From: an uncultured bacterium
GTDB taxonomy: Bacteria; Margulisbacteria; Marinamargulisbacteria; SXXA01
Length of the DNA stretch: 64,000 nucleotides
Direction of reading: 5' to 3'
Assembly (NCBI GenBank): GCA_903864835.1
Contig: CAIPHK010000040.1
Coordinates: forward strand, 101,505-165,504
The translations under genes and the position numbers were made by a program. Under the pieces are notes generated by a model, which had not been told where the DNA came from, did not search any database, and saw nothing but the letters and a program-made list of their open reading frames with translations. This document shows, in pieces, positions 28,694 through 37,328 of this stretch (the stretch's first letter is position 1; every line of letters begins with the position of its first letter).

Positions 28694-30441
28694 ACTCCGG
28701 CCAACCCACGGAGCTCACGGCGGTTACCTTTAATCAGATTCTGGCTTATGTAAACGACGTCGAAAAATCAGGGGGCGCGTTTCAAAAATCCCTCCGCATT
28801 CACTTTTTAAGAAACTTTACGATCGAGCCGATTGCGCCGTATCTCAAATATTATTGTTATCAAGCCGGGATTCAACCCATTTTGTCCTATTCAGACTATG
28901 GAAATTTGCGGCATGCGTTGTTGGATCCGGAATCGGCCATTGTCACGTCGTCACCGGACATTATTATCCTCTCTCAGTATTTTGACTCCTGCGATTTGGA
29001 GGCCCAAACCCAAGATGACACACCGGGACTGGTGGCACTCGCACTCGAAAAAACCAGCGCCACCATTTTGGTAAATACCCAAATCCCCGACTTGTGGCCG
29101 CACTTGGTAGAAACGGGTCCGGAATCTGGAGGCCGCCCCCGTTTTTTTGAGGATGTTAATCGGTCCGTGAGATCGATATGCGCCGCCCACCCCGCTCGGG
29201 TGATTCTCATGGATTGGGAACGGTATATCCAACGGGTGGGGGCGCAAGACGCCTTGGATTCTCGATATTGGTACCTCAACAAGGCCCCACTTAAAAAAAC
29301 GTTTTTATCCCACTACGCCATCGATATCGCTCGGGTCGCCAAGGTGTTGGTCGGCCAGGTAAAAAAATGTCTGATCTTGGATTGCGACAATACATTGTGG
29401 GGCGGGATCGTGGGAGAAGACGGGGTCTCTGGAATTAAACTCGATAAAAATGAATACCCGGGGAAAATTTTTTACGACTTTCACCAAATCATCATTGGGC
29501 TGGCCCACCGGGGCGTCATGATTTGCCTGTGTAGCAAAAATAATGAAGCCGATATCTTTGAAGTGCTCGACCAGCATACCGACTGCCTGATTAAGCGAAC
29601 CCATTTGTCAGGATTTCAAATTAATTGGGAGGACAAAGCCAGCAATATCCGACTATTGGCGGAGAGGCTTAACATTGGCTTGGATAGCATGGTGTTTGTC
29701 GACGACAGCGGCATTGAATGTGACTGGGTGGCCAAGGCATTACCGGAAGTCACGGTGGTCCAAGTTCCCAAAGACTTATCCCAATTGCCCGCGTTGATTT
29801 TAAAAGGCCAATTTTTTGACACCCTAACCCTCAGTGCCGAAGATAAAACGCGCACATTAGGATACCAACAAGAGCAACGTCGCCAAAATACCGCGCAACA
29901 GTTTGCGGATGTCGAAGAGTACCTCGCCTCCCTGGCGTTGGAAGTAGATATCCACGAATGCCTCCCCACCGAGATTGCCCGGGTGGCGCAGCTCACCCAA
30001 AAAACCAATCAATTTAATTTGCGGGGCCGTCGCTATTCCGAGGGTGATATCACCCGGTTTGTAGAATCAGACCAGCATAAAGTGATGGTGTTGTGGGTCA
30101 AAGACCGGTTTGGGGAGTATGGACTAACCGGCGCGGCCATCTTGGCCCACACACCGGAGGGTGTTGAGATGGATACCCTGCTCATGAGCTGTCGGATTTT
30201 ATCTCGCCGGGTTGAGTTTGCATTTTTAACCCAGTGCATCGACCTGGCGCATCGGTCGTGGGCCGTCCCTACGGTGGCGGTGCCCTTTGTTCCCACCGCT
30301 AAAAATGCCCAGGTAAAACAATTTTTAGATGCCGTCGGATGTGTATTTGAGGATCGTGAGGGCGTGGCGTGGGGGTTAATCACGGGCTTACCCAACACCC
30401 CAAAGATTCAGTTTATTCAATTTAAGGAGATGGGCCGATGA
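28690..30441 (+). CDS. FkbH-like HAD-IIIC protein (glyceryl-ACP synthesis type)
   Basis: 583 residues with the three-part FkbH layout: N-terminal SGNH/GDSL-like region, HAD-IIIC domain with motif LILDCDNTLWGGIVGEDG near residue 230 and MVFVDDSGIECDWV, and a C-terminal GNAT-like domain (RVAQLTQKTNQFNLRGRRY, LSCRILSRRVEFAFL-type). Known FkbH enzymes take a three-carbon unit from 1,3-bisphosphoglycerate, dephosphorylate it and load it on an ACP as glyceryl-ACP. Overlaps by 4 bases with both the MaoC-SDR gene and the ACP gene, fixing a three-gene operon. Confidence 0.92.
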   Translation: MNSGQPTELTAVTFNQILAYVNDVEKSGGAFQKSLRIHFLRNFTIEPIAPYLKYYCYQAGIQPILSYSDYGNLRHALLDPESAIVTSSPDIIILSQYFDSCDLEAQTQDDTPGLVALALEKTSATILVNTQIPDLWPHLVETGPESGGRPRFFEDVNRSVRSICAAHPARVILMDWERYIQRVGAQDALDSRYWYLNKAPLKKTFLSHYAIDIARVAKVLVGQVKKCLILDCDNTLWGGIVGEDGVSGIKLDKNEYPGKIFYDFHQIIIGLAHRGVMICLCSKNNEADIFEVLDQHTDCLIKRTHLSGFQINWEDKASNIRLLAERLNIGLDSMVFVDDSGIECDWVAKALPEVTVVQVPKDLSQLPALILKGQFFDTLTLSAEDKTRTLGYQQEQRRQNTAQQFADVEEYLASLALEVDIHECLPTEIARVAQLTQKTNQFNLRGRRYSEGDITRFVESDQHKVMVLWVKDRFGEYGLTGAAILAHTPEGVEMDTLLMSCRILSRRVEFAFLTQCIDLAHRSWAVPTVAVPFVPTAKNAQVKQFLDAVGCVFEDREGVAWGLITGLPNTPKIQFIQFKEMGR

Positions 30442-30689
30442 CCACCGAAATAGAAGTAGATGCGCGTATTAAACAAGTAGTGTCCAATGTATTTGCCGTG
30501 GATGTCGCCACGGTGACGGAGGATGCGTCTCCGGACACAGTGGGAAATTGGGATTCTTTAGGGCACATGAACCTGGTTGTGGCGCTTGAAGAAGAGTTTC
30601 ACATTCAATTTAGCGACGAACAAATGATGGAAATGTTAAATTTACCGTTAGTGGTTTGTGTGGTTAAAGAACAACTAGCGGCTAGATAA
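30438..30689 (+). CDS. Acyl carrier protein
   Basis: 83 residues. The phosphopantetheine serine is Ser40 in NWDSLGHMNLV; helices before and after match a carrier fold (IKQVVSNVFAVD, DEQMMEMLNL). It closes the MaoC-SDR/FkbH operon with a 4-base overlap, so it is most likely the dedicated carrier for the FkbH product and not the fatty-acid ACP. The 3' end overlaps the convergent glycosyltransferase gene by 15 bases. Confidence 0.93.
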   Translation: MTTEIEVDARIKQVVSNVFAVDVATVTEDASPDTVGNWDSLGHMNLVVALEEEFHIQFSDEQMMEMLNLPLVVCVVKEQLAAR

Positions 30690-31496
30690 CTTCGTCAACA
30701 GCCATTGAAACCGCCGGCGATTGACGCACAGCCCGATCACAAAATGTGCCAAAATAATCGGGATAAAATGAAATTGGTTAAGACGTTTGGCATACACCAG
30801 CCGACGTTTTAAAAAATTAAACCGATATCTAAAAATACGCCGCCCTTCAAACGATTGGCGGGGGTGAATCCGATGAAACAACACCGGATTGGGGTGGGCA
30901 TACAGCGTTTCCCCTTGCTCAATGAGCCGCATCCACAGGTCATAATCCACCTGAGAGGTGAGCGTTTCGTTGTAATGCATCAGGGATTTTTTGGCTAAAA
31001 TGGCCCCGTGGGAAATACGATTTTCCAATAACATCACCGCCGTTGAAATCGGGGTAATCCGCGACGATGTGGGGCCATACAACGCTTGAACTTCCTCCCC
31101 ATTCTGAAAGGCCACGCCGACCCCCGATATAAACGAAATCTCGTGTTCATGGACCAGGTCCCATTGCAGTTGAAGTTTATGGAGAGGCCACAAGTCATCC
31201 GCATCTAAGATAGAGATCCACTCGCCCTGTGCCATAGCAAGCCCTTCGTTCAGGGCCTTGGACCGCCCAATATGGGGTTTAAAACCATAGACAATTCGAG
31301 GGTCGTTTTTTTGGGAAATGAGCGCTTTGATCGCCGTCTGATTGGCCAGGGTCGACCCATCGTCCACGATAATCAATTCTAACGAGGTAAAGGTTTGAGT
31401 GAGTACCGCGTCGATGGCATCACTCAGGTAATCCACCGTATTGTAGACCGTCATAACAACCGATATTTGAGGGGATTTTAGGTTCATTTCTGCCAT
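30675..31496 (-). CDS. Glycosyltransferase family 2
   Basis: 273 residues, GT-A fold. Visible: ISVVMTVYNTVDYLSDAI at the N-terminus, LELIIVDDGSTL, the metal-binding DXD equivalent WISILDADDLW near residue 98, and VDYDLWMRLIEQGE near 200. The C-terminal 60 residues carry basic and hydrophobic patches (FRYRFNFLKRRL, FIPIILAHFVIGLCV), suggesting inner-membrane contact. It is the last gene of the minus-strand run pseB-pseC-GNAT-deacetylase-GT2. The donor sugar is unknown; pseudaminic acid is unlikely because its transferases are of other families. Confidence 0.9.
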   Translation of the reverse strand: MAEMNLKSPQISVVMTVYNTVDYLSDAIDAVLTQTFTSLELIIVDDGSTLANQTAIKALISQKNDPRIVYGFKPHIGRSKALNEGLAMAQGEWISILDADDLWPLHKLQLQWDLVHEHEISFISGVGVAFQNGEEVQALYGPTSSRITPISTAVMLLENRISHGAILAKKSLMHYNETLTSQVDYDLWMRLIEQGETLYAHPNPVLFHRIHPRQSFEGRRIFRYRFNFLKRRLVYAKRLNQFHFIPIILAHFVIGLCVNRRRFQWLLTKLSSR

Positions 31497-31518
31497 ACTA
31501 CCGCAGACCAGGGCAATA

Positions 31519-32439
31519 TTAAATCAACCGTTGAAGACAATATTCCTGTTGGGTCACCACTTGGAGTTTCCCCTCCGCGACGGCGGTAGCAATGCGCTTT
31601 AAAATGGCATCAAATAGCACAAACATATCGGACCCGGTAATAAAATTATGCGGATGGGTCCACAAATGCACCACCCCGTCGTTGGCGATGGCGTCGTCGA
31701 TGAGATGCGCCCATCGGCGAATCGTCACCGCCAACGGAATCGGTCTGCGTAATCCGCTCCGCCAATTTAAGAATCGGCCGGGGGGAATGGCAATTGGAAT
31801 TCGATGGTCCGCCGAATGGGCATCCGCTGATTCCCAGAGCCGCAATTCGTTCACCAGTGATAAAAATCGCGTAAAATGAACCGGTTCCGGGAGCTCAGCC
31901 CGGTATCCAATAAACCCAAAATGGGGCAGAAGATCGGCATACCCCGTTAAATTACGTGGGTAAATAAATGTGGGATGGGGTTGCCCCGCGATCGGGGAAT
32001 GTTTGGCCACCATCGCCAGCTCATGTAGAAATTCATCCTCGGTAACGGAAGCCGCATCCAATGGCAGGTGGGTAAATCCATGGGAGGCAATTTCATGGAC
32101 ACCGGCCGCCTGAACGATGGCCAAACTTTCCGGGGAAAACCAGCCATCCGCCGTGTCATTTTGGATATCGAGGTGGAGTTGGTGCCGCCAGACGTGAGAA
32201 CCAATCATCACATCCCTAAAATCGGCCGCAAACGCATGGTATTGCTCCCTCGAAAAAGTAAACTCAGTCACAAACCCAAAAGTGGCCTTGATGTGATGGT
32301 GATCCAACATGGCAATGAGGTCTCGGTAGGTCTGTTATAATTTAACGTTCGTAAAATCGGCCAGGTGGTGAGGGCCAATACAGTCGGCGATGCCCCATTT
32401 CCCCTCACAATCAAAACTGATAATACATTGCGCCGTCAT
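31519..32439 (-). CDS. Polysaccharide deacetylase-like protein, interrupted by in-frame TAA at codon 35
   Basis: The full frame begins at ATG 32439, overlapping the GNAT stop (ATGA), with MTAQCIISFDCEGKWG, the first NodB-type motif (SFDxE). It meets TAA at 32335-32337, then runs on through QTYRDLIAMLDHHHIKATF to the real TAA at 31519. Other motifs: ASHGFTHLPLD (the metal HxxxH region) and HLWTHPHNFI. The family removes N- or O-acetyl groups from glycans. Without the first motif the part starting at 32310 would lack a catalytic Asp. The upstream overlap argues that 32439 is the ancestral start. Confidence 0.75.
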
Positions 32440-33470
32440 TGCCAGGTTCGGGGAATGGCATCCAAGCCAAAATCACCGGCGGCACCATTCAGGCGAACGC
32501 GGGTTAACTCTACCGGAGAGGCAAAATAGACAAAGGTTTGGGGCGGGGCCGGGATCGCCTTGAGCCCCAGTGTTTCCAAACTATTTTTTAAAACAGGGTC
32601 CGCCGTAAAGGTCGCTACTACGTCGACATGATTCATGCGCAAGACCGTTTGAGCGGCCTCGTGTAACCCCGGAAATGCCTCCGGGGTAAACGCCCCTTCG
32701 ACAATTCGAGCCAATGTCACCCCGCGATGCTGGCCAATCGACACAATGAGAAAATTTAACATCCCGTTCGCCGCCCGATGATGCACGAGAACATGCTGGG
32801 GTCCCACGGGAGAAAAAAACCGCCAGGTTAACCCGTCGGGCGTGTAGTGTTGTTTCACGTCGAACACCGCTGCGTGGACGGCATAACTCTCAACGAGGCT
32901 TTGAAGCAACTCGGCGTCGGGTGCAGTGGTAAATTGGAATGAGCCTTGCGTTGTCGGCAATTGGATCCACCGGGTACGCATCGGTTGGGGCCACCATTTT
33001 TCGAGCCCAAATTTAATCATCGTGTGAATAGGCCTCCGCACCGTTCGGAACCAAGTCCCCTGAATCTCCGTGTACCGGCGCAATTTTCGGTAGATGTCCC
33101 CTACTTTAGGCTCACACCCCGGGGCCAGAACGCCGTAGTCGTTGGCCAGCGACTTAATCATTAATTGAAGGCCCGGCCCCCGGCGATAAGCCTCGTCGAC
33201 ATAGTGATTGTGCATGGCGGGAACATCGTGAATTTCCCCGTGGACCTGCCAGGGTTGCCGCAATTTGTGCATACACCCAACCACCGTATCCGCTTCGGTC
33301 ACCAAGACTAAAAAATCATCGGCGCGCTTGGAAGGGAAAGGGTTATCCGCGTAAAGCCATTCAAGTTACCTGGGGCTGGCCTGGTAAGACGAGGCCCCGA
33401 AGGCCGCCGTCGCAAACCGTAAGTATGCCGTTTGAAGCGAGGGTCCAAAGGCGACAATGCGCGTTTTCAT
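32436..33470 (-). CDS. GNAT-like acyltransferase of the polysaccharide locus, interrupted by in-frame TAA at codon 35
   Basis: The full frame starts at ATG 33470 (MKTRIVAFGPSLQTAYL), 27 bases after pseC, and meets TAA at 33366-33368 before LEWLYADNPFPSKRADDF, DFLVLVTEADTVVGCMHK and RRGPGLQLMIKSLAND, a GNAT acetyl-CoA region. The downstream piece up to 32436 stays in frame with a second GNAT-like half. About 344 codons. The family commonly modifies sugars in envelope glycan loci. As the gene directly after pseB-pseC it is the best placed candidate for the missing PseH acetylation step, but it is longer than PseH and not a clear homologue. Confidence 0.65.
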
Positions 33471-33497
33471 ATCATGACCGGCTTCGATAGCAATAAA

Positions 33498-34637
33498 CTA
33501 TCCCCCTAAAGAGGCCACCGCATCTATTACAGTGACAACATCAACATCGGTCATTGTCGGAAATATTGGTATGCTCAATGCCGTCGCATAATATCCTTCC
33601 ATTCCTGCCAATTTGGGCTGATCTTTAAATTTTTCCATGTAATAAGGGTGGTGATATACAGGAATATAATGAACTTGGGACCCCACGCCTCGCTCCCTCA
33701 AGTAGACCATCACCTCGGCACGGGACTTTTTTAGCTTAAGAAAGTTTAGACTCAAAACGTACAAGTGATACCCCGACTCACAATCAGGTGACTCGCCCAA
33801 CGGCCGTACAAATTCTAATTTACAAAATGCGTCGTTATATTGACTCGCAATACGCCGCCTGGCGGCAATAAACGAATCCAGTTTTTTTAATTGGGAGGAA
33901 CCCATTGCCGCCTGAAGGTCCGTCATTCGATAGTTATACCCGAGATCTGTCATCTCGTAATACCAAGGCCCTGGGCTATTTATTAAATTTTCCTTAGTAA
34001 TCCCATGGGTCCGCAATTTGAGAAGCGCTTTATACAAAGTCTCGTCGTTAGTGGTCACCATCCCCCCCTCTCCGGTGGTAATTGGCTTAACGGGATGGAA
34101 GCTAAACACAGTCATATCGGAATACGCACAATCTCCAACAGTGGAATCGCGGTAACGCGCACCCAAAGAATGGGACGCATCTTGAATTACCTTTAGCTTG
34201 TATCGATCAGCAATGGCTTTGATTGCGGCCAAATCAGCTGGGCACCCCGCAAAATCAACGGGACTAATGGCCCGGGTCCGCGGCGTAATGTGCTTAATAA
34301 CTTCGGCCGGATCAATGAGCCCGGTATCGAGAAAAATGTCCGCAAACACGGGTATCGCACCACAATATAGGGCAGCGTTGGAGGTTGCTACGAATGTATT
34401 CGGCGTCGTAATTAATTCATCCCCAGTCGTAAGGCCCAATGCCATATAGCAAATATGCAGAGCTGCCGTACCACTGTTTACTGCAACGGCATATTTAGCA
34501 CCCACTTTTTTGGCAAATTCCGATTCAAACTGATTGATAAATGGCCCCTGTGTCAGACAGGCTGATCGCAGAACCGCTACAACAACTTGGATATCTTCCT
34601 CGCTAATCGATTGACAAGAATAAGGAATGATTTTCAC
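33498..34637 (-). CDS. pseC: UDP-4-amino-4,6-dideoxy-N-acetyl-beta-L-altrosamine transaminase
   Basis: Second enzyme of CMP-pseudaminic acid synthesis: PLP-dependent amination at C4 of the PseB product. 379 residues, DegT family. Visible: VNSGTAALHICYMALG, TTPNTFVATSNAAL, SPVDFAGCPADL, IQDASHSLGARY and the Schiff-base lysine in FSFHPVKPITTGEGG, then MTDLGYNYRMTDLQAAMG. Overlaps pseB by 4 bases, the classic pseB-pseC pair, which raises confidence in the specific name above that of a generic aminotransferase. Confidence 0.92.
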   Translation of the reverse strand: MKIIPYSCQSISEEDIQVVVAVLRSACLTQGPFINQFESEFAKKVGAKYAVAVNSGTAALHICYMALGLTTGDELITTPNTFVATSNAALYCGAIPVFADIFLDTGLIDPAEVIKHITPRTRAISPVDFAGCPADLAAIKAIADRYKLKVIQDASHSLGARYRDSTVGDCAYSDMTVFSFHPVKPITTGEGGMVTTNDETLYKALLKLRTHGITKENLINSPGPWYYEMTDLGYNYRMTDLQAAMGSSQLKKLDSFIAARRRIASQYNDAFCKLEFVRPLGESPDCESGYHLYVLSLNFLKLKKSRAEVMVYLRERGVGSQVHYIPVYHHPYYMEKFKDQPKLAGMEGYYATALSIPIFPTMTDVDVVTVIDAVASLGG

Positions 34638-35635
34638 GAATTATGGAGTTCCAATTTTGAAATCATCGCCCGTAGTTGGTCGGTATTTAACTGATCTGGA
34701 GTGGTTCCACTGCTATAACAAAATGGTGTTTCGGTACGCTTACCGTCGTGCTGACCAATTTTTCGAAATTTAGAATTAGGAAGTATAATATAGCGATCCT
34801 GTTGTTCCACCACATTATAAGATTCATCTTCTGTGATCATGGCCTCGTGAATTTTCTCCCCGGGTCGAATACCTATAATTCGATGCTTACACTCCGGCGC
34901 AAGTGCATTTGCAAGGTCGACAATATTCATAGCCGGTAATTTAGGGATAAATATTTCCCCGCCCTTAGTATCCTGTAATGCATTAAGGACAAACGTCACT
35001 GCGTCTGGAAGAGTAATCCAAAATCGAGTCATTCGAGGATCCGTAATAGGCAATTCTCCCTCAGTCCGTTTTTTCATAAAGAACGGGATAACACTCCCTC
35101 GAGTGCCTACAACATTACCGTATCTCACCAACGAAAATAACGTCGGTGTATTTTCGTCGACATAATTATTTGCCGCAACAAATAGCTTCTCGAAACATAA
35201 TTTAGTAGCCCCATATAGGTTAAGGGGGCTTGCCGCTTTATCGGTACTCAACCCAATGACCCGTTCTACCTTGTGGGCGATTGCTTCTGAAATAATGTTT
35301 TCGGCCCCGATAATATTGGTTTGAATCGCTTCAAACGGATTATATTCCGACGCTTCAACATGCTTCATCGCCGCAGCATGAATAATAATGTTCACGCCAT
35401 TAAATGCTTGAGACAACCGGCTCCGATCGCGAATATCGCCTATGAAATAGCGTACTTTACCGCCATTTGGAATTTGATATTGGAGCTCAAATTGCTTTAA
35501 CTCATCTCTTGAAAAAATAATTACTTTTTTGGGTGAAAATTCGGTTAAAATCCGTTTTATAAACGCAATTCCAAATGACCCTGTACCACCAGTGACAAGA
35601 ACCACTTTATCATCAATAAAATTTCGGTTGATCAT
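34634..35635 (-). CDS. pseB: UDP-N-acetylglucosamine 4,6-dehydratase (inverting)
   Basis: First enzyme of pseudaminic acid synthesis; converts UDP-GlcNAc to a 4-keto-6-deoxy-L-sugar with inversion at C5. 333 residues, an SDR with VLVTGGTGSFGIAFI near the N-terminus, IIHAAAMKHVEASEYN, a catalytic-region LSTDKAASPLNLYGATK, and GTRGSVIPFF. These match PseB/FlaA1. AAGGGGAG lies just before its ATG, and a TATAGAAT-like -10 is present upstream on the minus strand. First gene of the run pseB-pseC-GNAT-deacetylase-GT2. Confidence 0.96.
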   Translation of the reverse strand: MINRNFIDDKVVLVTGGTGSFGIAFIKRILTEFSPKKVIIFSRDELKQFELQYQIPNGGKVRYFIGDIRDRSRLSQAFNGVNIIIHAAAMKHVEASEYNPFEAIQTNIIGAENIISEAIAHKVERVIGLSTDKAASPLNLYGATKLCFEKLFVAANNYVDENTPTLFSLVRYGNVVGTRGSVIPFFMKKRTEGELPITDPRMTRFWITLPDAVTFVLNALQDTKGGEIFIPKLPAMNIVDLANALAPECKHRIIGIRPGEKIHEAMITEDESYNVVEQQDRYIILPNSKFRKIGQHDGKRTETPFCYSSGTTPDQLNTDQLRAMISKLELHNS

Positions 35636-35778
35636 ATACTCCCCTTATTATTCTATAGTTAAAGAAACGTCGACTTTAAAATTTAGAGGCCTAATTGCCG
35701 GGCAAAATAAAATGCCCCCCTGAGCCCATTTTTTGCTCGGGAAAGATAGCATATCGCATACACAATTGACCGACAAAT

Positions 35779-37257
35779 TTACGGATTGGATCCAAATCGA
35801 ACGATCGCACCAGCAAGTGCATGAACAGCCTCTTTTGAATCGGGATTTAGGTCACCCGTTTCAAACATCTGCGATCGGGTAGTTTCGATAAGCGCCCAGA
35901 GATCTATTTCATCAAATTTGTGGCTTACCAGATCATCAAAATACGCCCCCATCTTTGTAAAATCGGTCGCACGGATCACATTTTTTGAAAGGTTATAGTG
36001 AACATCACCAAAGACCATTACTGGCTTTTTGCACATCATCGCCTCTAGCCCCATGCTGGAACAAATTGTGACTAACCCAACGGCGTTGTTGATGAGCTCA
36101 TACACACTTACTTTATCGGTGATAAACCTAACATTATGGAAATTAAGAAATTTCCGGTAAAACCCGATGGGATTTCGTCCGACATTGACCTTATGCTCCT
36201 TAACGACCAACGTGACATCCGCGGGCAACGCTTTTGACACCATCTCGACGATACGGACTTGATCGTTAAAGAAGCGCCCTTGAACAAGCGTAGACGCTTC
36301 AGGATGAAAATGGATGGGATAGATCACATACCGACGTTCTTTTAGATATTCTAAATTTATTTCGTGGCGTCGTAAAAACCAGCTATACATCACGGCACGA
36401 TATACACGCCTCACTCGTTGAAACGGAACCCATAATGGGAATGTCGTATAGTGCAGTCCGTAACGATCCTGAAGATACAGTTTCCACAGCTTCCACATGA
36501 TACCCAAATCGGCCAATGATAGAATTCGGAATAAGAGAGATGACGCCCCTTGTACGTAGTGTGGCTGCCTCCGCTTCGAAATATACTGATGAATATACTC
36601 CCTAACGGGTCGGGCCAATTCGTTGTTTTCGGAAAAACTGGCGTAACATGACTGATAGATTTCTGCATACCGATAGGGCCCCGTATTGGGCGTCGTACTT
36701 AAGCAAAGATTTCTACCCATACGCGCCCCAACCGGATGAACCACCGGTAACCCAGTCTTTTTTCCATAGGCATGCGCAAAACAGGACAATAAATCAGCCA
36801 ATGCCGATGCAACTACCAATGTAATTTTAAAATTTCGGATATCGTCCAAAAATTGTTTTAATATCAATTCGGCCAATTTCATCCTTTGCTCAGGGGGCAA
36901 GCGCATTATGTGCCGGTCCATGTGAATCATTTCGGAAATGGTAAGCCCATAAGTTATTTCCATATCCCGAAGGAATCCCAAATCCACAGGCTCTAAAAGC
37001 TGATGGGGTGGCCTAATAAAATCGGATATATAGTGAATATTTTTAAACAGTGGGTGCTCAAGATCCACTGTACGGGCATAAGACATCCCATAAAATTGAG
37101 TGGCATATTTTTGATCCGCCAAAACAATAGATACTTCCCGAAATAATGCGCCGTACCCCCCAAATAGATAGTAAATAATCGGTTCCAGAGCATATCCCTC
37201 CACAGAAAGGTATTTTGACAACAAAACGGTCGAGTATAAATCCCGAAGGTAAACCAT
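35779..37257 (-). CDS. Capsular polysaccharide biosynthesis protein (KpsC/KpsS-like or glycerophosphotransferase fold)
   Basis: 492 residues, family only loosely recognised. YVIYPIHFHPEASTLVQG near residue 310, VTLVVKEHKVNVGRNPIGFY near 360 and VYELINNAVGLVTICSSMGLEAMMCKKPVMVFG near 410 form the GT-B-like core shared by capsule Kdo transferases (KpsC/S) and CDP-glycerol glycerophosphotransferases; the EHK and the Ser-Glu pair resemble CMP-sugar transferase motifs. In this locus a pseudaminic acid transferase is an attractive guess, as the donor CMP-Pse is made by the neighbours. It stands alone, 142 bases from pseB. Confidence 0.6.
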   Translation of the reverse strand: MVYLRDLYSTVLLSKYLSVEGYALEPIIYYLFGGYGALFREVSIVLADQKYATQFYGMSYARTVDLEHPLFKNIHYISDFIRPPHQLLEPVDLGFLRDMEITYGLTISEMIHMDRHIMRLPPEQRMKLAELILKQFLDDIRNFKITLVVASALADLLSCFAHAYGKKTGLPVVHPVGARMGRNLCLSTTPNTGPYRYAEIYQSCYASFSENNELARPVREYIHQYISKRRQPHYVQGASSLLFRILSLADLGIMWKLWKLYLQDRYGLHYTTFPLWVPFQRVRRVYRAVMYSWFLRRHEINLEYLKERRYVIYPIHFHPEASTLVQGRFFNDQVRIVEMVSKALPADVTLVVKEHKVNVGRNPIGFYRKFLNFHNVRFITDKVSVYELINNAVGLVTICSSMGLEAMMCKKPVMVFGDVHYNLSKNVIRATDFTKMGAYFDDLVSHKFDEIDLWALIETTRSQMFETGDLNPDSKEAVHALAGAIVRFGSNP

Positions 37258-37328
37258 TGCAATAGGGTTCGCTAGATCCCCGTTAAACTTGGCAGATTAA
37301 TATATCAGGGGATACAGTCGCCATAGAT

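Noticed and set aside
27500..33470. TAA reassigned to glutamine (alternative genetic code)
   Set aside because: Many genes in the window, including katG, ACP, eno and the deacetylase itself, end at TAA at the expected place.
37258..37328. A further in-frame TAA in the capsule-type gene upstream of 37257
   Set aside because: The frame before that TAA shows no recognisable homology and would overlap the divergent SDR start, so 37257 is taken as the true start.
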